36,719 bases of DNA from positions 1 to 36,719 of the forward strand of contig JAJZTW010000039.1 of assembly GCA_021847345.1 (NCBI GenBank). The letters run 5' to 3'. Below, piece after piece: positions 17,951 through 27,800 of the stretch. Source of the stretch: Pseudomonadota bacterium. GTDB taxonomy: Bacteria > Pseudomonadota > Gammaproteobacteria > Burkholderiales > Burkholderiaceae_C. Every line of letters begins with the position of its first letter. Position 1 is the stretch's first letter. The notes under the pieces are model-generated. The model searched no databases, was not told where the DNA came from, and saw nothing but the letters and a program-made list of their open reading frames with translations. The position numbers and the translations under genes were made by a program.

Positions 17951-17977
17951 GCCAGGAACAGGCGCCACACGCCTGAG
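17926..17977 (+). repeat. 26-base tandem duplication across the suhB stop codon
   Basis: Two head-to-tail copies (17926–17951 and 17952–17977) match at 24 of 26 bases, both differences being G in the first copy and A in the second. Each copy holds an inverted repeat. In copy one CAGGCGC and GCGCCTG give a 7-base stem with a 3-base loop around the stop codon. In copy two one pair is lost, leaving a 6-base stem. The paired hairpins could slow RNA decay or transcription, but no T-run follows. Confidence 0.85.
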
Positions 17978-18100
17978 CGCGGCGCGGCCACCCGGCGCCG
18001 CGCCCCTCGACTCCCTCGGGATCGGCCGCAACACCGGCTTCCCCGCCGTTGTCGCGCCCTGCGCGGCCCATGGCTTTCGGTGCAAGCCGTGCGGCATTGC

Positions 18101-18357
18101 GCAAAAAACCCTTCAGAAGCGGCTATCGGTAGGCATTTGCGCCGAATGCACGCCTGTTTTTTGCATGGGCGCTTTTCCCACGCTCAGTGGATGCCCCGCT
18201 GGCCGCGCCTGGCCACGTCCAAAGTGCCCCATGCCGGCGCATGTTTCTCCTGGTTGCCCTTCATCGCATTTTGATAAAACCTCCGGACGCAACCTGGCCG
18301 CGCGAATCACGCGCATGGATTCCCGCAGCGTTCGAAAAGACCTTTCAAAAGCGGTTA
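18101..18357 (+). repeat. Degenerate 23-base direct repeat pair upstream of the BTAD regulator promoter
   Basis: The copies are at 18101–18123 and 18335–18357, 234 bases apart. They share 19 of 23 positions around a core TTCA(G/A)AAGCGG, each preceded by an A-rich run. All four differences are transitions. Weaker similarity continues on the right (CGGT...CATT). They may be binding sites for a regulator or the remains of a duplication. Confidence 0.5.
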
Positions 18358-18374
18358 CGGTTCGACATTCGGGC

Positions 18375-18387
18375 TTCACGAGGTGAA
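18375..18387. promoter_or_regulatory. Inverted repeat TTCAC-GAG-GTGAA, possible operator
   Basis: Perfect 5-base arms around a 3-base spacer lie 67 bases upstream of the predicted -35 element. The position suits an activator or repressor site, but the binding protein is unknown. Confidence 0.3.
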
Positions 18388-18453
18388 ACCTGCGCCATAT
18401 TCATGGTGCGTTATTTACTCGTTAACATTTCTCGCGCTAGGGTTAAGCACCGC

Positions 18454-18482
18454 TTGTCAACACGGAATTGCCACCCTAGTAT
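18454..18482 (+). promoter_or_regulatory. Sigma-70-type promoter for the BTAD regulator
   Basis: TTGTCA (18454–18459) and TAGTAT (18477–18482) are separated by exactly 17 bases, matching the sigma-70 consensus at 5 of 6 and 5 of 6 positions. It lies at the right end of the most AT-rich part of the window. Transcription would start near 18489, leaving a leader of about 180 bases before the start codon of the regulator. Confidence 0.65.
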
Positions 18483-18500
18483 CGACGGGGCATCTTCCAT

Positions 18501-18526
18501 GCCTTTCAGGCTGGTAACTTCAGCCT
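18501..18526 (+). promoter_or_regulatory. Two mutually exclusive hairpins in the BTAD leader
   Basis: GCCT-TTC-AGGC (18501–18511) and AGGCTG-GTAACTT-CAGCCT (18508–18526) share the AGGC segment, so only one can form at a time. This is the geometry of a small RNA switch or attenuator, but no T-run or conserved riboswitch core is seen. Confidence 0.3.
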
Positions 18527-18622
18527 AACGCGAGGCGCGAAACCGGCGTGGCGACCACCACGACCAGGCCAGCTCGCCACACCCAGACGAGCCAGGTTCG
18601 ATGCTCTGCCGGCCCCATTGCG

Positions 18623-18653
18623 AGGGCCAGGTTTCTTGACCTTTTCAGGCCCT
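18623..18653 (+). promoter_or_regulatory. Leader stem-loop just upstream of the BTAD ribosome-binding site
   Basis: AGGGCC pairs with GGCCCT and, inside it, AGGT pairs with ACCT around a TTCTTG loop, with a 5-base bulge (TTTCA) on the 3' side. The structure ends five bases before AAGGAA (18658–18663), the ribosome-binding site. It could influence translation of the regulator. Confidence 0.4.
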
Positions 18654-18669
18654 ATCGAAGGAACTAGCC

Positions 18670-19440
18670 ATGATGACAACAAACAAGCGACCCAGGGTGG
18701 AAATTGAATTTCTCGGCCAGGTTCGGATTCGAACCGAAGCAGGTATGGTGGTGGTCAACGATAAAAAGGCAATCCTGTTGATGTTCGTGCTCGCCGTACG
18801 CGGCGCGACGAGTCGGCAGCAAATGGCCTCGCTACTCTGGCCCGGCACCGATTCGGAGCATTCGCAAGGCAGTCTTCGATTGCGCATACACAAGGTGAAC
18901 CGGCTATTTCCTGGATTAATCAAAAGCCATTTGAGCTCGATATTTTTCTGCGCGGGAGTCGAGCACGACATCGCATTCCTTACCGCGGACGAGGAAATCC
19001 CGCTCGCCGTTGCGCTGGATGCGCACCGCGACCACCTGATCGGATCCCTGGAATTTCCCGAGAATCCGCAACTCAACGCCATGCTGAGCCACTACAAGGG
19101 GCAGATGGTGAGCAAGGCCGCCAGCCTGCTGTACAAGCATGCCCGCGCCGCCGCCGCCAGCAACAGCCTGGATCAGGCGGTCTACTTTCTCAACCGCATC
19201 CTCCTGCTGTCGCCGCACAACGAGACGGCCTGCCGCAACCTGATGCGCGTGCATGTGCTCAACGGCTGTCGCGCCAGCGCGATCGAGACCTACGAGGCCT
19301 TCCGACGCAATATGCGGGAGAGCCTGGGCATCGAGCCCGACACCAAGACCAAGCGCCTGCATATGGAGATCCTCTCGGCGCATGAGGAGCCGGCCTACCA
19401 GTCGCGCATCAGCGAAGCGCTGGACTCGATGATCCTGTAG
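18670..19440 (+). CDS. BTAD-type (SARP-like) transcriptional regulator
   Basis: A 256-residue DNA-binding protein. Residues about 8–100 form an OmpR/PhoB-like winged helix (IEFLGQVRI, then TSRQQMASLLWPGTDSEHSQ and GSLRLRIHKVNRLF). Residues about 115–245 are the helical bacterial transcriptional activator domain, with a TPR-like fold and the closing signature LGIEPDTKTKRLHMEI. There is no receiver, ATPase or sensor domain, so its activity must be set by expression level or an unseen ligand or partner. AAGGAA lies six bases before the ATG; a second ATG follows directly. The upstream region has a good promoter and a structured leader. The gene is richer in A/T at its 5' end than the rest of the window. 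It is divergently placed, across the tetR-type gene, from the adhesin/transporter pair, which it might control. Confidence 0.85.
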   Translation: MMTTNKRPRVEIEFLGQVRIRTEAGMVVVNDKKAILLMFVLAVRGATSRQQMASLLWPGTDSEHSQGSLRLRIHKVNRLFPGLIKSHLSSIFFCAGVEHDIAFLTADEEIPLAVALDAHRDHLIGSLEFPENPQLNAMLSHYKGQMVSKAASLLYKHARAAAASNSLDQAVYFLNRILLLSPHNETACRNLMRVHVLNGCRASAIETYEAFRRNMRESLGIEPDTKTKRLHMEILSAHEEPAYQSRISEALDSMIL

Positions 19441-19461
19441 AGTTCGTGCGCCCGGCATCCC

Positions 19462-19481
19462 GATATACTGGTCCGGATATC
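19462..19481. promoter_or_regulatory. Possible TetR operator overlapping a -10 element
   Basis: GATATACTGG and TCCGGATATC form an imperfect palindrome matching at 7 of 10 pairs, with perfect GATAT/ATATC outer arms. TATACT (19465–19470) inside it could be a -10 element, with TTCGTG as a weak -35. Lying 18 bases before the TetR-family start, it fits self-repression. Confidence 0.4.
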
Positions 19482-19499
19482 CCCGTACCACACCGGCCC

Positions 19500-20060
19500 A
19501 TGCCCCGTCCACGTGAATTCAGCCAGAGCGCCGTCGTCGACGCCGCCATGCAGGCCTTCTGGGCCGGCGGGCTTGCGACGACCAGCGTGGATACGCTGCT
19601 GCAGGCCACGGGGCTGTCGCGCTCGTCGATGTACCAATGCATCGGCAACCGGGACACGCTGGTCGAGCTGGCGGTCGGGCGCTACGTCGAGGAGCAGCTG
19701 GCGGGCATCGACAAGACGTTCGCCGGCCGCCCCCTCGAAGAGGCCTTCCGGGCCCTGCTGGACGACGCCGCGCAGAGCAATTTCGATGGCCGCGGTTGCC
19801 TGCTGTCGAACGGCGTGCATGAATTGCACGCCGTCGAAGGGCCTGCTCTCGCGGCGGTTCGCGAAGGCCTGGGACGGGTGGCGGCGGCGCTGAGCGCGGC
19901 CATCGAGCGGGCGCAACCCGAGCGCACGGATGCCGCGCAACGCAGCGTCGAGCTGATGGTGGCGATCGCTGGGCTGCGTGCGATGCATCGAGCGGGCATG
20001 CCGCTGCCGATGCTGCTCGGCGCGGCAAAGCGCTTCGCAGCTTCGCTGGCAGCCGACTGA
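19500..20060 (+). CDS. TetR/AcrR-family transcriptional repressor
   Basis: A 186-residue protein. The N-terminal helix-turn-helix is typical: REFSQSAVVDAAMQAFWAGG, then TTSVDTLLQATGLSRSSMYQ and IGNRDTLVELAV. The remaining helices form a ligand-binding domain of unknown specificity containing GRGCLLSNGVHEL near 98–110, a sequence type seen in TetR proteins that sense small reactive or aromatic compounds. The ATG chosen begins MPRPREF, the usual family start. An in-frame GTG at 19446 would overlap the possible operator. No clear Shine–Dalgarno is seen. It follows the BTAD regulator by 59 bases and is convergent with the outer-membrane transporter gene. Confidence 0.88.
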   Translation: MPRPREFSQSAVVDAAMQAFWAGGLATTSVDTLLQATGLSRSSMYQCIGNRDTLVELAVGRYVEEQLAGIDKTFAGRPLEEAFRALLDDAAQSNFDGRGCLLSNGVHELHAVEGPALAAVREGLGRVAAALSAAIERAQPERTDAAQRSVELMVAIAGLRAMHRAGMPLPMLLGAAKRFAASLAAD

Positions 20061-20143
20061 GTCTCGACGAGTGGGATCCGCGACGCCAGCCGCTGCCGCC
20101 GCGCTCCCAGGGCCTGACCGGCGCGCGCCGTCCCGATGACCCT

Positions 20144-21802
20144 TCAGATCAGCCGCGCGACCAGGCTGAAATACACCTCGGACCCGGGCTGGCCGTACAG
20201 CGTCGACTGGATCGGGAAGCCGATCGACAGGTTCGCGGCCACGCCCTTCGACACCCTCCACGACAAGCCAGCGCCGACCGAGCGCAGGTCCTGGTAGCTC
20301 GGGTAGTGGTTGAACACGCCCCCCTGGTCGAGGAACACGAAACCGTCGAGATGGGCTCCAGCGAAGTGCCCGTATGACGGAATGCGCAGCGGATGGTGCA
20401 GCTCGAAGTTCGCGTAGTAGCCGCTGGGGCCGGCCAGCGCGTTCGACGAGTACCCACGCACCGTGGTCGGGCCGCCGACCTGGAACAGCTGGGCTCCGGG
20501 GATGAAGTACTGCGTCGAGACCTGCCAGGCTCCCGAGACGACTCCGACAAAGCGCCTGGGGAGCTGGTCGCGCACGTAGAAGGTTCCACCGAATAGCGCA
20601 AAGTCAGTGTTCTGTTCCGACACTTGGCTGTGCGACTGCACGAAGCTGGTATCCAGCGTTGCCCCCGCACTGAGGCGCGGCGCGCTGTAGCCGAGCTTGA
20701 GCCCGACGGTCTCGACCTTCGCCGCGTCCGACACGACCATCGTTTCCAGCTCGAAGGATTTCGATACCTCGTAGGCCAGCGACCCGGTGCCCAGCCAGAT
20801 CCAGTTCTGCCCGACGTACAGCGGCTGCGCGACGTTGGCGGAGACACTGTTCGACCAGCCCGACACGCCGAGCGCCTCGTAGATACCCGAGACGTCGCGG
20901 ATGTTTCCCGAGGTCAGGCTGAACCCGGCGCGCCCGCCCGTCGTGTCGATCGGCAGGTTGTAGGCCAGGCTGCCCATCTCGTCTCCCTGGGACTTGAGCG
21001 CGTACAGCGTCAGCCGGTCGTCGATTCCAGCCGGTGCGTAGCGCTGGTACAGCACGCCGATCTCGTCGCGCCCGACCGCCGAGACCCCCTGGTTGTCGAC
21101 GAACACCTGCAGCAGGTTGCGCGGCGGCTCGGTCACCGCGAGCCGGATGTCGGTGAGCCCGAAGCGCGAGCCGGGGCGCACCACGGCCTGGATACGCGCG
21201 AGTCCCGTGTCGTTGAAGCGCGCAAGGTCCGTCGCCACCTGCGGCAGGTTCACGATCTGGTGCGGCCGTGCGTGGACGTAGGACCGCACGAACGACGCCG
21301 ACAGGGCCCGGTTCCCGCTCACGGCGAGCGTGCCCAGTCGCCCCTGCAGGATCGCCACATGCACGACGCCCTCGCGGATGGTCTGCGGCGGCAGGTAGGC
21401 CGACGCCGTGACCTCGCGCTTGCTCGCGAGCAACTGGTTGAGCTGGTCGACGATGCGCTGCAGGGTGCCGAAATTGGCCGTCCTGCCGACGTAGCGCGAC
21501 GTGATCGCGTCGATCTCGCTGCGAGACAGGAACGGCGTCACGTCGACCCGAACGCCGCGCAGCAGGAACGACGGCCCCTTCGCCGCCGGCGCCTGCGCCG
21601 GTTTCGCGGGGCTCTTCACCACCGGCGCGGGCGTCGGCAGTCCGTTGCCCTGGTCGAGGCGGTTCAGGGTGCGCTGGCCCTGCCTGTTGATCAGCCCCGG
21701 GTTGAGAGCCGGCGAGACCGGCGCCGTGGCGGCCTGTGCCGCCACGGCCGAACAGGCCAGCGCGAAGGCGGTGGCGAGGCACTGCGGGCTTGTCGGGCGC
21801 AT
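20144..21802 (-). CDS. Two-partner secretion outer-membrane transporter (TpsB, FhaC/ShlB family)
   Basis: A 552-residue Omp85-superfamily protein that exports its TpsA partner across the outer membrane. A signal peptide covers about 1–25. Residues 35–51 (PGLINRQGQRTLNRLDQ) look like the plug helix H1, followed by a Pro/Ala linker. Two POTRA domains span about 77–235 (FLLRGVRVDVTPFLSRSEID; ILQGRLGTLAVSGNRALS). The rest forms the 16-strand barrel with the diagnostic VRGY of the L6 loop at 447–450. The protein ends in VARLI rather than the usual terminal Phe. The start lies four bases after the adhesin stop, so both are on one transcript with the adhesin first. Its stop is convergent with the TetR gene, and the 83-base gap shows no clear terminator. 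Confidence 0.93.
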   Translation of the reverse strand: MRPTSPQCLATAFALACSAVAAQAATAPVSPALNPGLINRQGQRTLNRLDQGNGLPTPAPVVKSPAKPAQAPAAKGPSFLLRGVRVDVTPFLSRSEIDAITSRYVGRTANFGTLQRIVDQLNQLLASKREVTASAYLPPQTIREGVVHVAILQGRLGTLAVSGNRALSASFVRSYVHARPHQIVNLPQVATDLARFNDTGLARIQAVVRPGSRFGLTDIRLAVTEPPRNLLQVFVDNQGVSAVGRDEIGVLYQRYAPAGIDDRLTLYALKSQGDEMGSLAYNLPIDTTGGRAGFSLTSGNIRDVSGIYEALGVSGWSNSVSANVAQPLYVGQNWIWLGTGSLAYEVSKSFELETMVVSDAAKVETVGLKLGYSAPRLSAGATLDTSFVQSHSQVSEQNTDFALFGGTFYVRDQLPRRFVGVVSGAWQVSTQYFIPGAQLFQVGGPTTVRGYSSNALAGPSGYYANFELHHPLRIPSYGHFAGAHLDGFVFLDQGGVFNHYPSYQDLRSVGAGLSWRVSKGVAANLSIGFPIQSTLYGQPGSEVYFSLVARLI

Positions 21803-21806
21803 CGCG

Positions 21807-24800
21807 TCACAGCCTCGACACGTGGAGCTTGCCGTCGCGACGGCTCAGCCCCAGCTTGCCGTGGCCGGTGCCGACCACCGACCGCTGCGGCCATTCGATG
21901 CCGTAGCGCATGCCGTAGTCGACGGGCGCGCGCAGCGGCACGACCCACATGTCCAGGCCGGACCTGCGGTACGGCTCGAGGGGATCGGTGTCGCCGTTCA
22001 GCGCTGCTCGCACGAAGTCCTCCACGAAGTTCTGGTTCAGCACCGCACCGCTGCCCACCAGGTAGGCGATCTCGGAGCTGTGCGTGTCGTTGATGAAAAA
22101 CGCGTTCGAGCTGGTGCGGTAGCCGATCTGCGTGAGCCTGAACACGTAGCCGGGATCGAACAGCCCGACGACCTTCGGGTCCACCGGCCGCGGCGATACC
22201 CCGCTGAGGTTGATGGTCTCGTCCGGAAGCACCAGCAGCATGTTGTGGAGGATGTAGCCGCTGTCGATCGCGAACACCGGCGACAGCGACGAGATGTACG
22301 CGTCGGTCTCGCGCAGGCTGCCGATCACCACCGGCATCGTCGTGTCGATGGCCACGCTGGCGTACAGCCCGACGCCGCCATTGGCCCCGCCCAGGTCGAG
22401 CTCGAAGGGCGCCGCCGTTCCCGGCGACGGCGTGATGCTGGCGATCCGGATCACCGGCGCGCCGAAGGCCGAACCCGAGCCGATGGCGATCGCCGGCAGA
22501 TCGATGGCGGTCTGCGAGCTGATGCTCAGCGGGCCCTTGCTGGCCAGCGCGCCGAAACTGACTGCGCCGAAGGCATCGGCTCGGATGCTGCCGTTGGGCG
22601 AATCGGCGTTGCCCACGTCGATGCCGCCGGCGCTCGACAGCAGGTCGATGTTGCCGGGGTCGCCCGGCAACCCGGTGGTGACCAGGCTGCCCGCGTCCAG
22701 GTTACCCACCGACTGCAGGTTCTGCGTACCGCCGCTGGCGACGTCACCGAGGTCCAGCGCGCCGGCCGACTGCACGGTCACGCCGCCCAGCGGCGCGGTG
22801 ATGCTCGAAAGACTCAGGTCCTGCAGCGCCGAGACGTCGACCGACCCGTCGGGCGCGGAGATCGTTCCCGACGCCACCGCGGCCGAAGTGGTCACGTCGA
22901 TGTTGCCGGTGGTCGACGACAGCGCGATGTGCCCGGTCCGGATGATCAGCGGATTCGGCACGCCCGTGATCTGGTTCGCGCTTCCCGTGGGCTGGCCGGT
23001 CGTGTCGGTGGCCTCGGTGTCGGCCTCGGTCTCGTCGCCGATTCCCAGCCCCGCGTCGAGGCTGACCCCGGCGCCGGCGGTCGTCGCGCTGATGTCGGTG
23101 CGCCCGGGCGCGGTGCCGGCGAGGATGTGCCCTCCGGCGACCACCGACACCGCGTTGGCATCGGAGCTCTCGCTGCTGACCCCGGTGACCAGCGCGTCGC
23201 CGGTGGTGTCGATGGCGACGTCGCCGCTGGCGGCGTCGATGCGCGCGCCGTCGAGCATCTTCAGCGAATCGGCGCCGAGCAGCACGTTGCCGGCGGCCGC
23301 GCTGACGTCGCCGCCGCCGGTGATCACCTGCCGCCCGCCGGCGCTCAGCGAGACCTGCGACAGCGCGTCGACGCTGCCGGCGATGGTCGAGTCGCCGGCA
23401 GCCTGCAGCTCGACGGCCCCGCCCGAGTCGACGCCGTCGATGACGAAGTCGTAGCCCGACGGGCCGTACAGCCAGACCGACTGGCCCGGCGTCGCCGCGT
23501 CGGCGATGATGCCTCCGCTGGGGGTCGTGACCCCGACGTTGAGCAGGTAGGAGGGCGTGCCGATCGAGCCGCTCTGCGCGTCCAGCAGCACCTGGTCGGC
23601 CAGCAGGTTGAGGCTCTGGTTCTGGTTGACGTCGAGGATCGAGCCGCCGGCGAGCAGCGACACGGTCCCGGGGGAGTAGATGGTGTCGACCAGCGCGTCG
23701 GCTCCCGGAGTGGAGATGTACACGCCGTTCTCCGCACGCGCGGTGATGCTCGCGCCGGGCAGCAGCGACAGCGCCAGGTCGGTGACCGTGGCGTTGCCGG
23801 CGAGCGCGCCGATCGTTCCGTCGGCGGCCTCGAGGATGATGTTGCCGGTGCGGATGTCCGAGGTCGCGGCGTTGGTGAGGCTGCCGTCCACCTTGATGCG
23901 CGCCTCGCCCGGCACGCTGATCGAGCCGAGGGCCACGCTGCCCAGCGACGCGACATAGGCATCGCCGACGTCCAGCGTGGCGTCGGGCGCAGTGCTCACC
24001 GCCAGGTTCAGGCTGACCGACGGCGCCACGTTGAGCGGCCGCTTGGTGAGGATGGTCAGGTAGCTGCCCGCGGTGTAGGCCTGCCCGCTCGCGGCGGCAT
24101 CCAGCGCGGCCTGCTGTGTCGCCGTCAACTTCGCGTATGGCGTGCCCAGCGGGACCTGCACGGTGCCGCCGGCATAGTGCACGGTCAGCAGCAGGTCGGA
24201 GGCCTCGGCCGACGCGAGCTGGAGCTGCTGGGATTGGGTCATCGCGCTCGGCCTGGTGCCGGCGGAGATCAGCGTGCCGAAACTGTTGTTCGTTCCGTCG
24301 CCGCTCTGGATGGTCTCGCCGACACCGGTGCCGGCGTCGAGCGTGACCGTGCGCCCTGACACGTTCGGCGCCTTGACGACGTCGTTGGTGTTGGTCACGG
24401 TCTTGAGCAGCGCGGCCGACAGCGCGAACGACAGCGTGTCGGTGCTCCACGTCGCGCCCTGCGTCAGGCTGGCGCGCTGCGCCGCGGTGGCCTGGTATTG
24501 GTAGCCCGCGACGTACGACGCGGTCAGTCCGCCGACTTCGCTGTTGAGCGTGTGGTACTGCTGGGTCTGCGAGGCCTGCAGCGCGGCGATCTCCTGCGGC
24601 GTCTGCTTCTGCGCGGCCAGCACCTCCAGCTGCTGCTCGCTCAACTTGACCTGGAAGTTGGGATCGTAGACGGCGCCGCCGTCGGGCTGGCTGTCGCGGA
24701 TCGCCCAGTACTGGTCGTACTGCTGGGTCACCGACGCGTCGTAGGCGGCGATGGTCTGGTTCTGCCTGAGGGTGTTCTCGCTGCCCGCGGTCAGGCCCAG

Positions 24801-27800
24801 CGACTGCCAGAAACTCAGCAGGTTCTGCTGCGTGCGCTCGTCGACGGTCTGCACCGGGTTGTTGTCGAGCATCTGCCCCGGCGCCGACAGCGTGACGTCG
24901 CCTCCGGAGGACACGACCGTGTCGAGCAGCAGGTTGCCGGCGCTGTCGTCGGCCCACCGGCCGGCCGAGATGTCGATGTTGCCGGCGGCCTGCGCCCGCA
25001 GCCCGTAGTACGGCGTGGGAGTTTGCGTGGGACCGAAGGGGCGCAGCGCCTGGTCGGTGGTGAAGCCGCTGTCCACGGCCAGCGCGCCGCCACCGGCGCC
25101 GGTGATCTGGCCGTTCGGCGCGACCAGCGAGACGTAGTCGCCCTGCACCAGCGAGTTCGCGGCGGCGCCGACGATGTCCAGGTCGCTGCTCAGGCTGACT
25201 GAGCTCTGCGCGCCGGGCACGTCGGCCGACACGCTGCCGATGACCAGGTTGCCGCTGGAGGAGATCGAAAGGTTGCCGCTGCCGCCGTTGCCGCCGGCCA
25301 CCGCGCTCAGCGCGCCGCCGCTGAGCTGCACGGCGACGGGCGCGTCGACCGGCGCGCCGGCCGCGGTGTCGGTGACCCCGCCGATCGACCCCGACGCGTC
25401 GAGCTGGATGCCCGCCGAGCGCACGAGCGCGGTCGACGCACCCTGCACGATCGAGCTGTTCGGGTTGCCCGAGCCCATTCCCGCGGAAATGCTGGTGCTG
25501 CCATTGGCGTTTCCGATGGCGCCGGTGAGCACGACGTTGCCGGCCGACTCCACCTGGATGCTGCCGGTGGACGAACCGGTGAAGCTGATGCCGATCGCGT
25601 AGTCGGCCTTCAGCGACGTGGTCACGATCTGCGTGTAGTCCTGCGACAGGGAGTACGTGTTGGTGGTGTCGGACGCGATGCACGCCGTCCACCACACACA
25701 GCTCGTGCTGCTGCCGATCTGCGACAACCTGCTCTGCGTCAGGTAGTCGGTGGTCGTCGACCGGCTGCCGTCGTTCTCCAGCTGGGAGTTCGGCAGGGTC
25801 GTCACCGTCGGGGTACTGGCGATGATGATGCCGTGGGTACCGTCGTAGACCAGACTGTCGCTGCTGGTCGCCGTGCTGTCGGAGGAAATGTAGGTGCCGT
25901 TCGGCAGCAGCGTGCTGGACCCCGTCGTGGTGTTCACGTCGTTGACGTTGGAGTAGCTCGCGACCTGCAGGCTCGACAGCCCCAGCAGGTCGGTCGACGT
26001 GGTCGTGAAGCTCGTGGTGATGTTGTTGTCCGACGCCGTCGCGAACACATAGCGCTGCCCCGCCATCGGGTTGTAGCTGTCGCTGCGACCGGCAAGCGCT
26101 GAATCGGTGTGCAGCGCGCCGTAGTTGCCGGTCCCGTCCGGGTTCAGCGTGCCGCTCTGGTAGGTCTCGATGACCCCGCCCTGGCCTGACAGCGCAGCCG
26201 GGTCGTAGGTGTAGACCGTGTGCGTGACGTCGACCTGCTGGCTGTTGGCGCTGTCGAGGTGCACGTCGGTGATGTCGATCACCCCGGCGGTGCCGCGCCC
26301 CGTCCCGGACGGGTCGGGGCCGGTGTTCAGGGTCGACAGCACGACCGGATCGGTGGTCTGGTTGTCGATGCTGATGCTGCCGAAGCCGTCGAGCACCTTC
26401 AGCTCGCCTGCGTTGGGCGAGGTGTCGAGGATCTGCCCGTACAGCTGGATGTAGCCGCCGTGCACCTCGGTCGCATCGACGGTGTAGCGCTGGTGGGCCG
26501 CGTCGTAGGTCGCGCTGATGTTGCTGTTCGGGCTGACCAGTTGGTAGGAGTCGTTCGACGCGCTGCCGCCGCTGCTGGCGTAATAGTCGCCGGCGTATGC
26601 GGTGCCGAACTCGATGGCGCCGTTGTTCGGATTCACGTACAGCGAATTGCCCCGCGCATCGGTGCTCAATGTGATGAGCGCGCCGGCGGTCGGGTTCTGC
26701 GCGTAGTGGTCCGACGTGCCCTGGTACTGGGTGGCGCCGATCGACGCCAGGTTGGTGGTCGTCAGCAGATCGGTGGGCGCGATGGTCAGCGTGTTGTCGA
26801 CGATGCCGCTCTGGATCAGTCCGTTGATGTTGAGGTAGCGCGCCGCGATCGACACGTTGCCATTGGCGATGATGCCCTGCCCCAGTCCGGACTCGCTGGC
26901 GCACGGAAGCGCGATGCCGTGCGGACAGGTCGCGTCGCTGGTCGCCGGGTTCTGCGCGCTCGGGTCGCCGGCGACGCTGGAGATCGAGTTGACGTAGTTG
27001 GCCGAGTAGTCGCCGTCATGCGCGGTGATCGACACCGACTGCGCGTCGATCGTGCCGTCCTGGTAGATGTTGCCGGCGGAGCTGTCGATGACCACCGAAC
27101 CGTTGTAATTGGTGATCGCGCCGTTGTTGGTGATGTCGGGAGCGACGAACTGCGTGCGCAGGTAGAAGAGCGGGTTCGGCGGAGTGCTCGGCGCGTAGAA
27201 GGTATTGTCGTTCGGGTTGTAGTTGCTCTGGATGGTGATCGCCGGCGTCGCGCTGTCGGCGCGCGTGACCACGCTGCCGAAATACGACTGCGCGCCACCG
27301 GCGTTGATCGCGCTGATGTCCTGCGCGCTGTTGACCTGCGCGCCGTTGAACAGCACGTAGCCGGCGATGTAGTCGGGAATGGTCAGACCGTTCAGCGACA
27401 ACGGGTCGGCGGTGTTGTTGGTGATCGTGATCGACGCGTCCCCCGGCGCCTGCAGCTGGCCCTCGCCCTCGCCCTGGTTCGCGCCGAGGCTCAGTCCGGC
27501 GGGAATCAGCGCCTGCAGGGTCGGGTTCAGCGCCAGCGCGCTCGAGGTCAGCACCTGCGCGTTGGCGTCGATGTTGCCCAGCCGCGCGACTGTCGGATCG
27601 ACGTTGATCTGCTGCACCGATGCGACGCCGCTGGCGCTGGCCAGGTCGGTTGCCACCGTCGTGGCGTCGTTGGTCAGCAGCGACACGAACTGGCCGATCG
27701 AGCCTTCCTGCGTGGCCGCCGCCGTGAGCGTCTTGTAACTCGCCTGTTCGGCGTTGTAGTTGGCGTTGACGCTGGTCACCTCGGTGCCCAGCGCCGGCAG

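Larger units (their letters stand above)
17951..18669. other. 719-base intergenic region between suhB and the BTAD regulator
   Basis: No gene is convincing here: the short open frames lack ribosome-binding sites and family resemblance. The left third is GC-rich. From about 18090 the sequence becomes noticeably richer in A and T than anywhere else in the window, most strongly at 18390–18480. It contains the end of a 26-base tandem repeat, a degenerate 23-base repeat pair, an inverted repeat, a well-formed promoter and a leader of about 180 bases with several hairpins, each listed separately. An inverted repeat GCATT/AATGC at 18131–18147 is followed seven bases later by six T residues, a weak candidate terminator. 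The AT-rich composition is typical of control regions or of acquired DNA. Confidence 0.7.

Noticed and set aside
17057..18097. N-terminal extension of the trmJ frame
   Set aside because: This part is antisense to suhB, and TrmJ homologues begin just before the SpoU motif 1; GTG at 17054–17056 is a better start.
18131..18159. Inverted repeat GCATT/AATGC followed by a T-run as a suhB terminator
   Set aside because: The stem has only five pairs and the T-run starts seven bases later, too weak to list as a terminator.
17880..18528. Short open frames in the suhB–BTAD gap
   Set aside because: They lack Shine–Dalgarno sequences and recognisable domains, and they run across the promoter and repeat elements.
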